Shown here: positions 25,701 through 33,475 of the stretch, piece after piece
Layout: each line of letters opens with the position of its first letter
How positions within the stretch are numbered: the first letter of the stretch is position 1
Source of the DNA: Sulfuricaulis sp049587675
GTDB taxonomy: Bacteria; Pseudomonadota; Gammaproteobacteria; Acidiferrobacterales; Sulfurifustaceae
DNA: 64,000 nucleotides
Direction of reading: 5' to 3'
Assembly (NCBI RefSeq): GCF_049587675.1
Contig: NZ_JBAVEJ010000057.1
Location: 1 to 64,000, forward strand
Notes under the pieces: model-generated
What the model saw: the letters and a program-made list of their open reading frames with translations, nothing else
Told to the model about the DNA's origin: nothing
The model's database searches: none
Position numbers and translations under genes: made by a program

Positions 25701-26517
25701 CATCGGTTGCGACAGCACCAGCTCGACACGGCGGGTCCACGACGCCACCGGCGACTGCCCGGTCAGCACCACCAAGCAGGGCCTGCGCAAGCTCTTCTAT
25801 CCGCCGGACGTGGCACCGGTCAAGGACGCGATTTATTCGAGCAGCGAGAACTATGATCTTGTGACCATCGGCTCGGGCGATCGCGAGGACCCGCTGGACT
25901 TGCTGACCTCGAATCCCACCGCGGATTACCCGGTCCATAACCGGATCTATGCCTTCCGGGATTACAACTACGTGACGGGTATCCCGGCGACAATACCCAC
26001 GACCCCGCTCTCGGAATTCGAGATGTACGACGCGACAGCTAATTTACTGGCTTCGAGTGATCCAACGATAAAACAGGCCGCAATCGATGACATTAAAGTC
26101 AGCAAGGGCTGGTACATCAACCTTGTCGAACCCAGCGCGGTCACGCTGTTGAACGGCCTGAGTTCCACATGGGCTGGGGAAAAAGTCTTGGCCAAGACGC
26201 TGGTGTTCGGCGGGGTGCTTTATGCCACCACGTTCGTGCCGGCGAACCAATCCACCCTGGCGTCTGCCTGCAACGCCAACGAAGGCGATGCCCGTGCCTA
26301 CGCGCTCAACTACCTGACCGGCGAGGGTGTTTACGACCAGAATAATGATGGCTCGGTCGACAGGTTCAACACTATCGGCGGCGGTATCCCGTCCGAAGTC
26401 GTCATCGTTATCCGCGACGGCGGCGTTACCGGTCTGGTGGGCACCAGCGGTGGCGCGGCGGGCATCGATGTCGGCGGCGGTCTGCCGCGATACAAGACAT
26501 ACTGGTACGACGAATAG
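22702..26517 (+). CDS. pilY1: Pilus-tip adhesin / mechanosensor PilY1
   Basis: 1271 residues from ATG 22702, with AGGTGAG just upstream; a GTG at 22693 is an alternative. After a signal peptide ending in VNA comes a von Willebrand A-like region with MIDAS DNSGSM (about residues 51-56). The C-terminal half is the PilY1 beta-propeller with KLFIGTNDGMVRI, the calcium-loop-like VDTDGDKSVDRLYVGD, and GGQLWRIDLGD. YDQNNDGSVD near the end is another possible calcium loop. PilY1 sits at the tip with minor pilins and controls extension, adhesion and surface sensing. Confidence 0.95.
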   Translation: MNILQKLSNRLIYVLSVIALIVVPGLAPVNAKDTDIYLLAPSTTTDDKPNVMIILDNSGSMTDVLSGPPEYDPTVDYCTADLDTLYPDITTPNAGKPSPCASSTRIYWSFNNNPPPSNTTQWFDSSKNNCLASRNPSAALSTAGKYAGTKIAGWRSGSGNGWKTLNGKDNSTITYVDCQQDGTTNGQAAGDNTFPRCSGSSGGCSNTVAYTSTSSQAFSWTGFNPTSGGKSVSSPTLYNANYMNYRNNTYLYKNLTRMDVSKAAVRSLIDTYTTVRFGLMVFNDNNSTPNGGRVLMRIANMDSARRTAMKNIVNSIDAETNTPLAETLWEAYRYFSGQTATYGNPTTETPHQDSCAQNVSNSACNNGGYYDAIAAGNSAYNDGTYISPFTYGCQKAFIIYVTDGDPTSDTAANSNIATLTGSSCDGTSCLDDMAGYMHTHDIYTGLPDPQTVTTYTVPLGDGISASGLQLLQDAASKGGGLSLTAVDGNELTIALQTVLNKILETTTSFSAPSLSVNAFNRLYNRDDIYFALFNPSSTQAWDGNLKKFKLCNGTETPACTFGEIIDVNNVAAINTTIDPTTGKVPNKIKDTARSYWSAVDDGSNVKLGGAGAKITDDAKVPRTLYTYRGSYSGLSSTAPATPVSVVATSGNTVYDAAVSDPTILGLPSTASSAEVAQLVNWMRGQDAYDEDTNSNTTETRPWNFADPLHSRPVAFTYGCVGSGPCTASSTPVIKLFIGTNDGMVRIINNSTGEEEWAFIPDEMLNKQYALSQNDNGDHIYGLDDSPAFLVNDVNNDGIIDPATDKVYMYIGMRRGGRNIYAFDVTPPAKLTTQTQTVTPKLMWVIKGGTGDFAKLGQTWSRPKIARIRAQCNPSSVCDDGNPSTNDSRSRMVLIIGGGYDTNQDSGIPSGPDTMGNAIYIVDPFTGQRIWWASTDASSSLPLAKMNYSIPSEVTAVDTDGDKSVDRLYVGDTGGQLWRIDLGDQIGDGTGGGSNGYVFADIGCDSTSSTRRVHDATGDCPVSTTKQGLRKLFYPPDVAPVKDAIYSSSENYDLVTIGSGDREDPLDLLTSNPTADYPVHNRIYAFRDYNYVTGIPATIPTTPLSEFEMYDATANLLASSDPTIKQAAIDDIKVSKGWYINLVEPSAVTLLNGLSSTWAGEKVLAKTLVFGGVLYATTFVPANQSTLASACNANEGDARAYALNYLTGEGVYDQNNDGSVDRFNTIGGGIPSEVVIVIRDGGVTGLVGTSGGAAGIDVGGGLPRYKTYWYDE

Positions 26518-26537
26518 CTAACATTAGTCGCAGCAAC

Positions 26538-26571
26538 AGCCCCCTCTTCCGTGCGGAGGAGGGGGCTTTTT
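26538..26571 (+). terminator. Terminator between pilY1 and pilE
   Basis: AGCCCCCTCTTCC / GGAGGAGGGGGCT stem with GTGC loop and a T5 tail, 20 bases after the pilY1 stop. One mismatch at most. It would separate or attenuate pilE from the upstream operon. Confidence 0.85.
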
Positions 26572-26601
26572 CAAAGACAAATCTGCGCGGAGCACATCGG
26601 T

Positions 26602-27165
26602 ATGAAACAAATTAGATTTTCTGGTTTTACCCTGATCGAGCTGATGATTGTGGTAGTGATTATCGGCGTGCTCGCGGCTATCGCCTACCCTAGCTACACC
26701 AAATACACAGTCCAGTCGCGCCGCTCGGATGCACAGATCGCTCTTACGCAGGCGGCCGCACTGCAGGAGAGATTCTATTCAGACTGCGGCCATTACGCAC
26801 AGATACCGCACGGGGTCAAGAACACCCGCGCTTGCGGAACCTTGGCAAATAATTACAACGATGGAATCCTGGCCATGAACGACAATGCTTCCGCGACCAT
26901 TTTTTCGCCAGGACAGCATTACGTGATTTCGATGGTGGCACCCACCTCCAGCACCGGCATCTGTCCCATCGACAGGTGCTTTATCCTGCAAGCAACGCCG
27001 TCCACAAAAGCCAACACCGATGGGACCCTGACCGGGACCGGCCTGCAGGTGGGCAACGGAAGGCTCCGGATTGATTCGAAGGGGAACAAGAGCTGGGACA
27101 AGGCAAACAGCAATTCACCCAGCGGCACCACCGGCATGTTTGGCTCTAAATGGACCGATAAATAA
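26602..27165 (+). CDS. pilE: Type IV minor pilin PilE
   Basis: 187 residues from ATG 26602 (GGAG about 10 bases before). Short leader MKQIRFSG/FTLIELMIVVVIIGVLAAIAYPSY, then VQSRRSDAQIALTQAAALQERFY, the PilE minor-pilin signature. Four Cys residues are in the globular part (DCGHY, RACGT, GICPIDRCF), fitting disulfides. It probably completes the minor pilin set despite the terminator before it. Confidence 0.92.
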   Translation: MKQIRFSGFTLIELMIVVVIIGVLAAIAYPSYTKYTVQSRRSDAQIALTQAAALQERFYSDCGHYAQIPHGVKNTRACGTLANNYNDGILAMNDNASATIFSPGQHYVISMVAPTSSTGICPIDRCFILQATPSTKANTDGTLTGTGLQVGNGRLRIDSKGNKSWDKANSNSPSGTTGMFGSKWTDK

Positions 27166-27208
27166 TACTGTCTAGCCGCTTAGCCCCGATGGGGTTCAGA
27201 CGGTATCT

Positions 27209-28132
27209 TTACGCGCGTAACGTCTTGGGGACGGGAAAAGATATTGTCTCGATTTTTCCCTGCTGTTCCTCGACGATTTCCGCACCCCATTCGCGTAATC
27301 GCATAACCACCTGCTGCACCAGTTCTTCCGGTGCCGAAGCGCCAGCCGTCAATCCCACCCTGTGAGCACTTTCCAGCCACTCACGGCGGATATCTTCAGG
27401 CCCGTCGATCATGTAGCCACGTATACCCTGTCCTTCCGCCACTTCGCGCAGACGGTTGGAATTGGAGCTGTTGCGGGAGCCGACCACCAGCATTACATCG
27501 ACAGATTTCGCCAAAGCCTTGACCGCGTCTTGACGATTCTGCGTGGCATAACAAATATCATCTTTCTTCGGTCCCTTTATATTCGGGAATCGCGCGCGCA
27601 GGGCATTGACGATCTTTGCGGTATCGTCCATGGAGAGGGTGGTCTGGGTGGCATACGACAGGTTGGTATCGTCATTTACCCGCAGTTTGGCAACATCTTC
27701 AACTGTTTCGACAAGATACATTCCGCTGTCGGCCTGCCCTATCGTGCCCTCCACCTCGGGGTGACCGGCGTGACCGATCAGGACACATTCCGTGCCGTTG
27801 TTCCGGTGGCGCGCCACCTCCATGTGAACCTTGGTCACCAGCGGACAAGTGGCATCGAAGATTTGCAGACCCCGCCGGGTGGCTTCCTCGCGCACTGCGC
27901 GTGAGACACCGTGTGCGCTGAATATCACTGTGGCCCCCGCAGGCACCTGATCCAGCTCATCGACAAACACAGCACCCTTTGCGCGCAGATCGTCCACCAC
28001 AAACCGGTTATGCACCACCTCGTGGCGCACGTAGATCGGCGCGCCGAACATTTCGAGCGCGCGTTCGACGATCTCAATAGCACGGTCAACACCGGCACAA
28101 AAACCACGGGGATTGGCTAGATAGACTTGCAC
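27209..28132 (-). CDS. ispH: 4-hydroxy-3-methylbut-2-enyl diphosphate reductase
   Basis: 307 residues. The last step of the MEP isoprenoid pathway, making IPP and DMAPP with a 4Fe-4S cluster. Cluster cysteines are in NPRGFCAGVDRA (Cys12), DATCPLVTKVH and DDICYATQNRQ. The GTG at 28132 gives the standard N-terminus (VQVYLANPRG) with AAGG upstream; an upstream ATG at 28189 adds an unrelated 19-residue tail. Part of the ileS-lspA-ispH neighbourhood common in gammaproteobacteria. Confidence 0.95.
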   Translation of the reverse strand: MQVYLANPRGFCAGVDRAIEIVERALEMFGAPIYVRHEVVHNRFVVDDLRAKGAVFVDELDQVPAGATVIFSAHGVSRAVREEATRRGLQIFDATCPLVTKVHMEVARHRNNGTECVLIGHAGHPEVEGTIGQADSGMYLVETVEDVAKLRVNDDTNLSYATQTTLSMDDTAKIVNALRARFPNIKGPKKDDICYATQNRQDAVKALAKSVDVMLVVGSRNSSNSNRLREVAEGQGIRGYMIDGPEDIRREWLESAHRVGLTAGASAPEELVQQVVMRLREWGAEIVEEQQGKIETISFPVPKTLRA

Positions 28133-28187
28133 ACTGTAATGATACCTTGTTTTGGAACTGCGATCACCGGTCCCGCAATCTTGGAAC

Positions 28188-28216
28188 AAAAAAACGCCCG
28201 GGAATTCCGGGCGTTT
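28188..28216 (-). terminator. Terminator of the small Cys-containing protein gene
   Basis: ACGCCCGG / CCGGGCGT stem around GAATT, followed on the minus strand by T7. Lies 25 bases after the stop of the gene at 28241 and before ispH. Confidence 0.88.
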
Positions 28217-28240
28217 GTATTACATCCAAAACCAGAAGGT

Positions 28241-28492
28241 TTATTTAATTTTTGAAGGATCCATCTGGTCCTTTTGATTATCTTTCCAGCACTTGGACAT
28301 GCAATCCTCATAGGCTTCTGCGCTCATGTCCTTTCTCTTGCTCTTGCACTCCTTCTGCTGGCATGCCTTCACCGACTCATACATCTTTTTGTCATTAGTC
28401 TTGGCAGAGCCCTCCGCCGCCCCGGCATAAGCGGAAAGGAACAGAAAACCGGTGGCTGCAAGAGAAACACAAACTTTGATAACAGTACGCAT
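28241..28492 (-). CDS. Small secreted protein with two Cys pairs
   Basis: 83 residues from the ATG at 28492, chosen because AAGGAG stands 9 bases upstream. A signal peptide (MRTVIKVCVSLAATGFLFLS...AGA) is followed by a charged helical segment with CQQKEC and CMSKC, a C-X4-C / C-X3-C pair separated by about 17 residues. Such pairs can form a disulfide-linked helical hairpin or bind a metal. It ends in a Lys-rich tail. I do not recognise the family. It is a single-gene unit between lspA and ispH. Confidence 0.65.
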   Translation of the reverse strand: MRTVIKVCVSLAATGFLFLSAYAGAAEGSAKTNDKKMYESVKACQQKECKSKRKDMSAEAYEDCMSKCWKDNQKDQMDPSKIK

Positions 28493-28633
28493 TGCCATGA
28501 ACTCCTTGATCTTGGGAAGTTGCAATTCGAATCAGATGATACGACCCCGGCGCCACGCCGGTAGGTTATTTTCAGTCTAGTCCCGGAATGATTGTTCGCC
28601 AGCGAAAACCGCCCGGCGTCGAAAACTTGCCGC

Positions 28634-29104
28634 TCAACGAGTCTTGCGCGACCCCGGTTGCAAGGCATCCAGTGCCAATATCACTGCTCCGATCGTAATC
28701 GCCGAATCCGCAACATTGAACGCCGGCCAATGCCAAACGTGGTAGTAGACGTCAATAAAATCAATCACATAACCATGGAACAAGCGATCGGTGAGGTTGC
28801 CGAGTGCACCGCCCAGCACCAGCATCAGGCCAATGACAAGAAACATATCCCTACTTTCCAGGCGCCAACTCATCCAAAGAATGAAAACACACGCACTCAA
28901 GGCAACGACAATGAAAAAAACATTCTGCCAGCCACCCGCGCCACTCAGAAAACCGAATGCCGCGCCGGTGTTATGGACCAACACAAAACTCAGGAAAGGA
29001 GCCAACTTTATCTCGCCATGCAGCGCCAGATAATCCGTGGCAGCGAGTTTTGTCAGCTGATCAAACAAAAGAACAACCACGGCAATCCACATAAACCGCC
29101 ACAT
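28634..29104 (-). CDS. lspA: Lipoprotein signal peptidase
   Basis: 156 residues, four membrane helices. Cleaves the signal peptide of lipid-modified prolipoproteins. Catalytic aspartates are in NLTDRLFHGYVIDFIDV and AFNVADSAITIG. The ATG at 29104 overlaps the ileS stop (TGATG), as in many gammaproteobacteria; the longer frame upstream is antisense-free but inside ileS. Translation is coupled to ileS. Confidence 0.95.
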   Translation of the reverse strand: MWRFMWIAVVVLLFDQLTKLAATDYLALHGEIKLAPFLSFVLVHNTGAAFGFLSGAGGWQNVFFIVVALSACVFILWMSWRLESRDMFLVIGLMLVLGGALGNLTDRLFHGYVIDFIDVYYHVWHWPAFNVADSAITIGAVILALDALQPGSRKTR

Positions 29105-31920
29105 CAGGCATAACTCCGCGTTTCGCCAGAACCGGTGACATTTTGCACGCAGCGGCCGCAAATCTGCGGATGCTCCTGGTTTGCACCCACGTCCTCGCGG
29201 TGATGCCAGCAGCGGATGCACTTGGGATAGCTTGAAGGCGCGACACGCACGCGCAGCCCCTTGACCTCCGTCTCCACGGCACCAGATATTTTCTCATTCA
29301 AGCCATGTACCCGCGCATAGGATGTTATAAATACAAACCGCAACTCGTCGCCCAGCCGACGCAACCGTTCCTGCCAGAAGTCATCGCCATAGAGGTCCAC
29401 TTCCGCGTCGAGACCGGAACCGATGTCGCCGGTCACTCGCAATTTTTCCAGCTCTTTGGCAACGGCCTGACGCACGGCAATCACTTCATTCCAGAATGGC
29501 ATGTCCAGTGCACGCTCGGGGAGTTCCGGCAGTGCGTGCCACTTTTCCAGAAACACCGATTCACTCCGTTTCCCCGGCATGTGGCGCCAGATTTCCTCAG
29601 CGGTGAAGGTCAGCACCGGCGCCAGCCAGCGCACCAGCGCCTCCAGAATATGAAACATCGCCGTCTGTGCCGAGCGGCGTCCACGGCTGTTGGCGGGCAT
29701 GGTGTACATCCGGTCCTTGAGAACATCGAGATAGAAACCGCCCATGTCCACCACGCAGAACTGATGCAACTTCTGATAGATGAGATGAAACTGAAATTCC
29801 TCGTAAGCCTGCAATACTTCCTTTTGCAGATCGTGCGCCCGCTGCAACGCCCACTGATCCAGGGCCAGCATGTCCTTTGCCGGCATAAGCGCTGCCGTCT
29901 CAAAGCCGGAAAGGCTTGCCAGGAGGTAGCGCGTGGTATTGCGGATACGCCGGTAGGAATCGGCCATGCGTGTGAGAATCTCGTCGGAAATGCTCATCTC
30001 CGCGCGGTAATCAGTCGCCGCCACCCACAGGCGCAGAATATCCGCGCCCATGACCTTGATTACCTTCTGCGGCACGATCACATTGCCCAGGGACTTGGAC
30101 ATCTTCCGGCCCTTGGCGTCCACGGTGAAGCCGTGCGTCAGCACACACTTGTATGGCGCCGTTCCGTGCATCGCCACCGAGGTGAGCAACGACGACTGAA
30201 ACCAGCCGCGGTGCTGATCCGAGCCTTCGAGGTAAAGATCGGCGGGAAACGCCAACTCCGGCCGGCGTTCCAGCACGCAGGCATGGGTTACCCCGGAATC
30301 GAACCAGACATCCAGGGTATCGCCCACTTTCTCGTAGTTGGCAGCATCCGCGCCCAGGAGTTCCTCCTTCTTAAGGTCAAACCAGGCATTGATGCCATGG
30401 TTTTCGACAAGAGTGGCCACTTTCTCGATCAGGAGGTCGGTGTCCGGGTGTGCCTCGCCGGTCTGCCGGTGTACAAACAGCGGAATGGGAACACCCCACG
30501 AGCGCTGCCGTGAGATACACCAGTCAGGGCGGTTTTCGACCATACCCTGGATGCGCGCCGCGCCCCAGTCGGGGATCCATTGGGTGCCGACGATGGCACG
30601 TAATGCCGGCTCGCGCAGTCGCTCCATGCTGATGAACCACTGCGAGGTGGCGCGGAAAATGATCGGCGTCTTGTGGCGCCAGCAATGTGGATAGCTGTGG
30701 TTCAGCGCGACCACATGCAGCAGCGCGCCACGCGATTTGAGGACTTCGATGACATGATCGTTGGCTTTGAACACATGTTCGCCGGCAAAAAGCTCCGTAC
30801 CGGGAAGAAATTTTCCATCTTCGCCCACGGGATTGTCCACCGCGAGTCCATAGCGCTCGCCGACCACGTAGTCCTCAAGACCGTGTCCCGGCGCCGTGTG
30901 CACCGCGCCAGTACCGGTATCGGTTGTCACATGCTCGCCGAGAATCACCGGCACCTCGCGCGCGTAAAACGGATGCCTGAGCTTCACGCCTTCCAGATCC
31001 CGGCCGCGACAATTTGCCACGACGCGGTAATCCTCGATTCCGTAACGCCCCATCGTTGCCTTGACGAGGGGTTCGGCGATGAGCAGACGTTCATGCCCTT
31101 GGGGTCCGGTGCATTGCAGCAACACATATTCTAGATCGGGATGCAGCGCGACAGCCTGGTTGGCCGGCAAGGTCCACGGCGTCGTGGTCCAGATCACCAC
31201 GCTCACCGGACCTTCGCCCGCACGCCCCGGGGCGTGCTCGACGCGGGCGAGGAACGATTCCGGATCCACCACGGCAAACCGCACGTCGATGGCCGGCGAG
31301 GTTTTGTCCATGTACTCCACTTCCGCCTCGGCCAACGCCGAACCGCAATCGCTGCACCAGTGCACAGGCTTGTGGCCTCGCACCACATGGCCAGTGGCGA
31401 TGATGCGTCCGAGCGCGCGGATGATGCCGGCCTCGAACGCAAAATCCATCGTCAGATACGGATGCTCCCAATCACCGATCACGCCGAGACGAATGAAATC
31501 TTCGCGCTGCCGGTCGACTTGGGCGCGCGCGTATTCGCGGCAGGCCTGACGGAATTTGGAGGGTTCCACCTGAACTCCCGCCTTGCCGATCTTTTTCTCG
31601 ACGGCATGCTCGATGGGCAGGCCGTGACAGTCCCAACCCGGCACGTAAGGCGCATCGAAACCGCTCAGAACCCTGGACTTAACGATAATATCCTTGAGGA
31701 TTTTGTTGACCGCATGCCCGATGTGAATGTCGCCGTTGGCGTAGGGCGGGCCGTCGTGCAGGATATACTTCGGACGGCCGCGGCCCTGCTCGCGCAGTTT
31801 CTTGTTGAGATCCATTTCCTGCCAGCGCTTGAGGGATTCCGGCTCGCGTACGGCGAGATTGGCCTTCATCGGGAAATCCGTCTGCGGCAGATTCAGTGTA
31901 TTTTTATAGTCGTTCGTCAT
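29104..31920 (-). CDS. ileS: Isoleucyl-tRNA synthetase
   Basis: 938 residues. Class I synthetase: HIGH-like motif GDIHIGHAVNK near residue 64, KMSKSLGN near 605, an editing (CP1) domain between, an anticodon-binding domain, and a C-terminal zinc ribbon CIRCWHH...CGRC. Length and zinc ribbon are typical of bacterial type IleRS. Upstream is an intergenic repeat and ribF. Confidence 0.97.
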   Translation of the reverse strand: MTNDYKNTLNLPQTDFPMKANLAVREPESLKRWQEMDLNKKLREQGRGRPKYILHDGPPYANGDIHIGHAVNKILKDIIVKSRVLSGFDAPYVPGWDCHGLPIEHAVEKKIGKAGVQVEPSKFRQACREYARAQVDRQREDFIRLGVIGDWEHPYLTMDFAFEAGIIRALGRIIATGHVVRGHKPVHWCSDCGSALAEAEVEYMDKTSPAIDVRFAVVDPESFLARVEHAPGRAGEGPVSVVIWTTTPWTLPANQAVALHPDLEYVLLQCTGPQGHERLLIAEPLVKATMGRYGIEDYRVVANCRGRDLEGVKLRHPFYAREVPVILGEHVTTDTGTGAVHTAPGHGLEDYVVGERYGLAVDNPVGEDGKFLPGTELFAGEHVFKANDHVIEVLKSRGALLHVVALNHSYPHCWRHKTPIIFRATSQWFISMERLREPALRAIVGTQWIPDWGAARIQGMVENRPDWCISRQRSWGVPIPLFVHRQTGEAHPDTDLLIEKVATLVENHGINAWFDLKKEELLGADAANYEKVGDTLDVWFDSGVTHACVLERRPELAFPADLYLEGSDQHRGWFQSSLLTSVAMHGTAPYKCVLTHGFTVDAKGRKMSKSLGNVIVPQKVIKVMGADILRLWVAATDYRAEMSISDEILTRMADSYRRIRNTTRYLLASLSGFETAALMPAKDMLALDQWALQRAHDLQKEVLQAYEEFQFHLIYQKLHQFCVVDMGGFYLDVLKDRMYTMPANSRGRRSAQTAMFHILEALVRWLAPVLTFTAEEIWRHMPGKRSESVFLEKWHALPELPERALDMPFWNEVIAVRQAVAKELEKLRVTGDIGSGLDAEVDLYGDDFWQERLRRLGDELRFVFITSYARVHGLNEKISGAVETEVKGLRVRVAPSSYPKCIRCWHHREDVGANQEHPQICGRCVQNVTGSGETRSYA

Positions 31921-31944
31921 TAGATTTCATTTAAAACTAAAGGT

Positions 31945-32030
31945 CGAGGCGCAAAGAAAACCTGAGCAACTCGAGAATCTTTTAAACTTTCCTTGCGCTC
32001 TCTGCGTTTCTGCGTCTCTGCGCTGAGTAG
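31945..32030. repeat. Palindromic CGCAGAG-type repeat fused to the end of ribF
   Basis: GCGCAAAGAAA (31949-31959) pairs with TTTCCTTGCGC (31989-31999), with one G-T pair. The element continues as CTCTCTGCGTTTCTGCGTCTCTGCGCTGAG, tandem CGCAGAG-like words. It covers the ribF stop and encodes the last residues of RibF. Confidence 0.65.
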
Positions 32031-32965
32031 TTTGGGTGATAGTTTTTGAAAAAGGCACGCACGTCCGCGACATCCTTTTCTATCCAGCGACGCAACTCTT
32101 CCAACGACTCGAACCGCTTCTCATCGCGAAGCTTGTGCAGGAAATTCACCTGCACATAGGCGCCGTAGATGTCTTCGCTGAAGTCCAGCAGGTTCACCTC
32201 GAGCAGCGTGCGGGTGCCGCCGACGGTCGGGCGAGTGCCGATATTGGCCGCGCCGGCAAGTGGCTCGGTCTTGAGGCCGAACACCTCCACGGCGAAGATG
32301 CCCTTGATCGGCGTCACCTTGCGGTGCAGATAAATGTTGGCGGTCGGAAAACCCAGAGTGCGGCCGAGTTTGTCGCCATGCGCCACGCGCCCGCACATGC
32401 GGTACGGCCGGCCCAGAAGCTTCTCGGCCTGCACCAGATCGCCGGACACCAGCGCCGCGCGGATGCGCGTGCTCGAGACGCGTTCCCCGTCGATTGCCAC
32501 GGTGTGCATGTTCACGACCTGAAAGCCGTGCTGCCGCCCCGCCGCGGCGAGCATGTCAAAATTCCCGCGTCGCTTCCGGCCAAAATGGAAATCGTCGCCG
32601 ACGACAAGATAGCGCACGCCCAGTCCGTCCACCAGCAGGCGCTGGATGAATTCCTCGGGTTCCATGGCCGCGAATCCGGCGTCGAATTGCAGACACAAGA
32701 CCCGATCCACGGAATAGCGCCGCAGCGCCTGGAGTTTTTCGCGCAGGCGCGTCAACCGCGGAACGGCGGCGTCCGGTTGGAAGAATTCCTGCGGTTGCGG
32801 CTCGAACAGGATGACCTGGGTGGGCAGACCGAGCTTTTCGGCTTTTTCCGCCAATTGACCGATTACCGCCTGGTGACCGAGATGCACACCGTCAAAATTG
32901 CCGATCGTGGCGACACACCCGCGATGCTGCGGCTTCAGGTTATGCCACCCGCGTATGAACTCCAT
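31982..32965 (-). CDS. ribF: Bifunctional riboflavin kinase / FAD synthetase
   Basis: 327 residues. N-terminal FMN adenylyltransferase domain with TIGNFDGVHLGHQAV, then a riboflavin kinase domain with GRTLGFPTANIYL and PTVGGTRTLLEVNLLDF. Makes FMN and FAD. The final 14 or so residues (SAQRRRNAESARKV) are translated from the CGCAGAG repeat and are not part of the family. The core ends near FFKNYHPNY. Confidence 0.95.
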   Translation of the reverse strand: MEFIRGWHNLKPQHRGCVATIGNFDGVHLGHQAVIGQLAEKAEKLGLPTQVILFEPQPQEFFQPDAAVPRLTRLREKLQALRRYSVDRVLCLQFDAGFAAMEPEEFIQRLLVDGLGVRYLVVGDDFHFGRKRRGNFDMLAAAGRQHGFQVVNMHTVAIDGERVSSTRIRAALVSGDLVQAEKLLGRPYRMCGRVAHGDKLGRTLGFPTANIYLHRKVTPIKGIFAVEVFGLKTEPLAGAANIGTRPTVGGTRTLLEVNLLDFSEDIYGAYVQVNFLHKLRDEKRFESLEELRRWIEKDVADVRAFFKNYHPNYSAQRRRNAESARKV

Positions 32966-33058
32966 GGGGCCGTTCAGGATTCAACGTAGAGAAACGGTGA
33001 AGGTTACCGTCTCGGACACGCGAGAACAAGCCGCGGGATGAGGGAAAACCGGGGATTC

Positions 33059-33475
33059 CTACAGATGCGCCCAATCCGGATCGAGTTCTTCGATGATATC
33101 GTGCAGCGGACGGCGCGCGCCGAAGCCCTCTTGATAACTGTGATAATGACCGATGCGCAATTCGGGAAATTTCCAGCAGAGATAGCCATCGCCGGTGTCG
33201 AAATCCGCCAACCACAGCCCTTTGACCACGAGTCCAAGCCGTTCCATCTTGCCCATCCAGCGCCGCACGATTGTCTCGTAGTCCTTTTCCACCTTCCGGG
33301 TCTGAGGATTGCTCGGCAACATCGCCTCGAGCGCGCGGCGCACCGGCTCGAGTTCACGGTAGGCCTCTTCGGTGATTTTCCATACCAGCGGAAACAGCTC
33401 CTCAGCCTCCGTCAGCGTGAACGCGCGCGGATTGTTACAGGCCGAAATCTGGTAAATCTGAGCTGCGCTAGTCAT
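33059..33475 (-). CDS. DUF2203-family protein
   Basis: 138 residues from the ATG at 33475, which overlaps the murJ stop by 8 bases, so translation is probably coupled. AFTLTEAEELFPLVWKITEEAYRELEPVRR is helical; GLVVKGLWLADFDTGDGYLCWKFPELRIGHYH is the recognisable DUF2203 block. Function unknown in the family. It is cotranscribed with murJ upstream. Confidence 0.8.
   Translation of the reverse strand: MTSAAQIYQISACNNPRAFTLTEAEELFPLVWKITEEAYRELEPVRRALEAMLPSNPQTRKVEKDYETIVRRWMGKMERLGLVVKGLWLADFDTGDGYLCWKFPELRIGHYHSYQEGFGARRPLHDIIEELDPDWAHL

Noticed and set aside
29305..30513. 402-residue plus-strand frame antisense to ileS
   Set aside because: No family sequence and it lies fully over ileS, which is intact.
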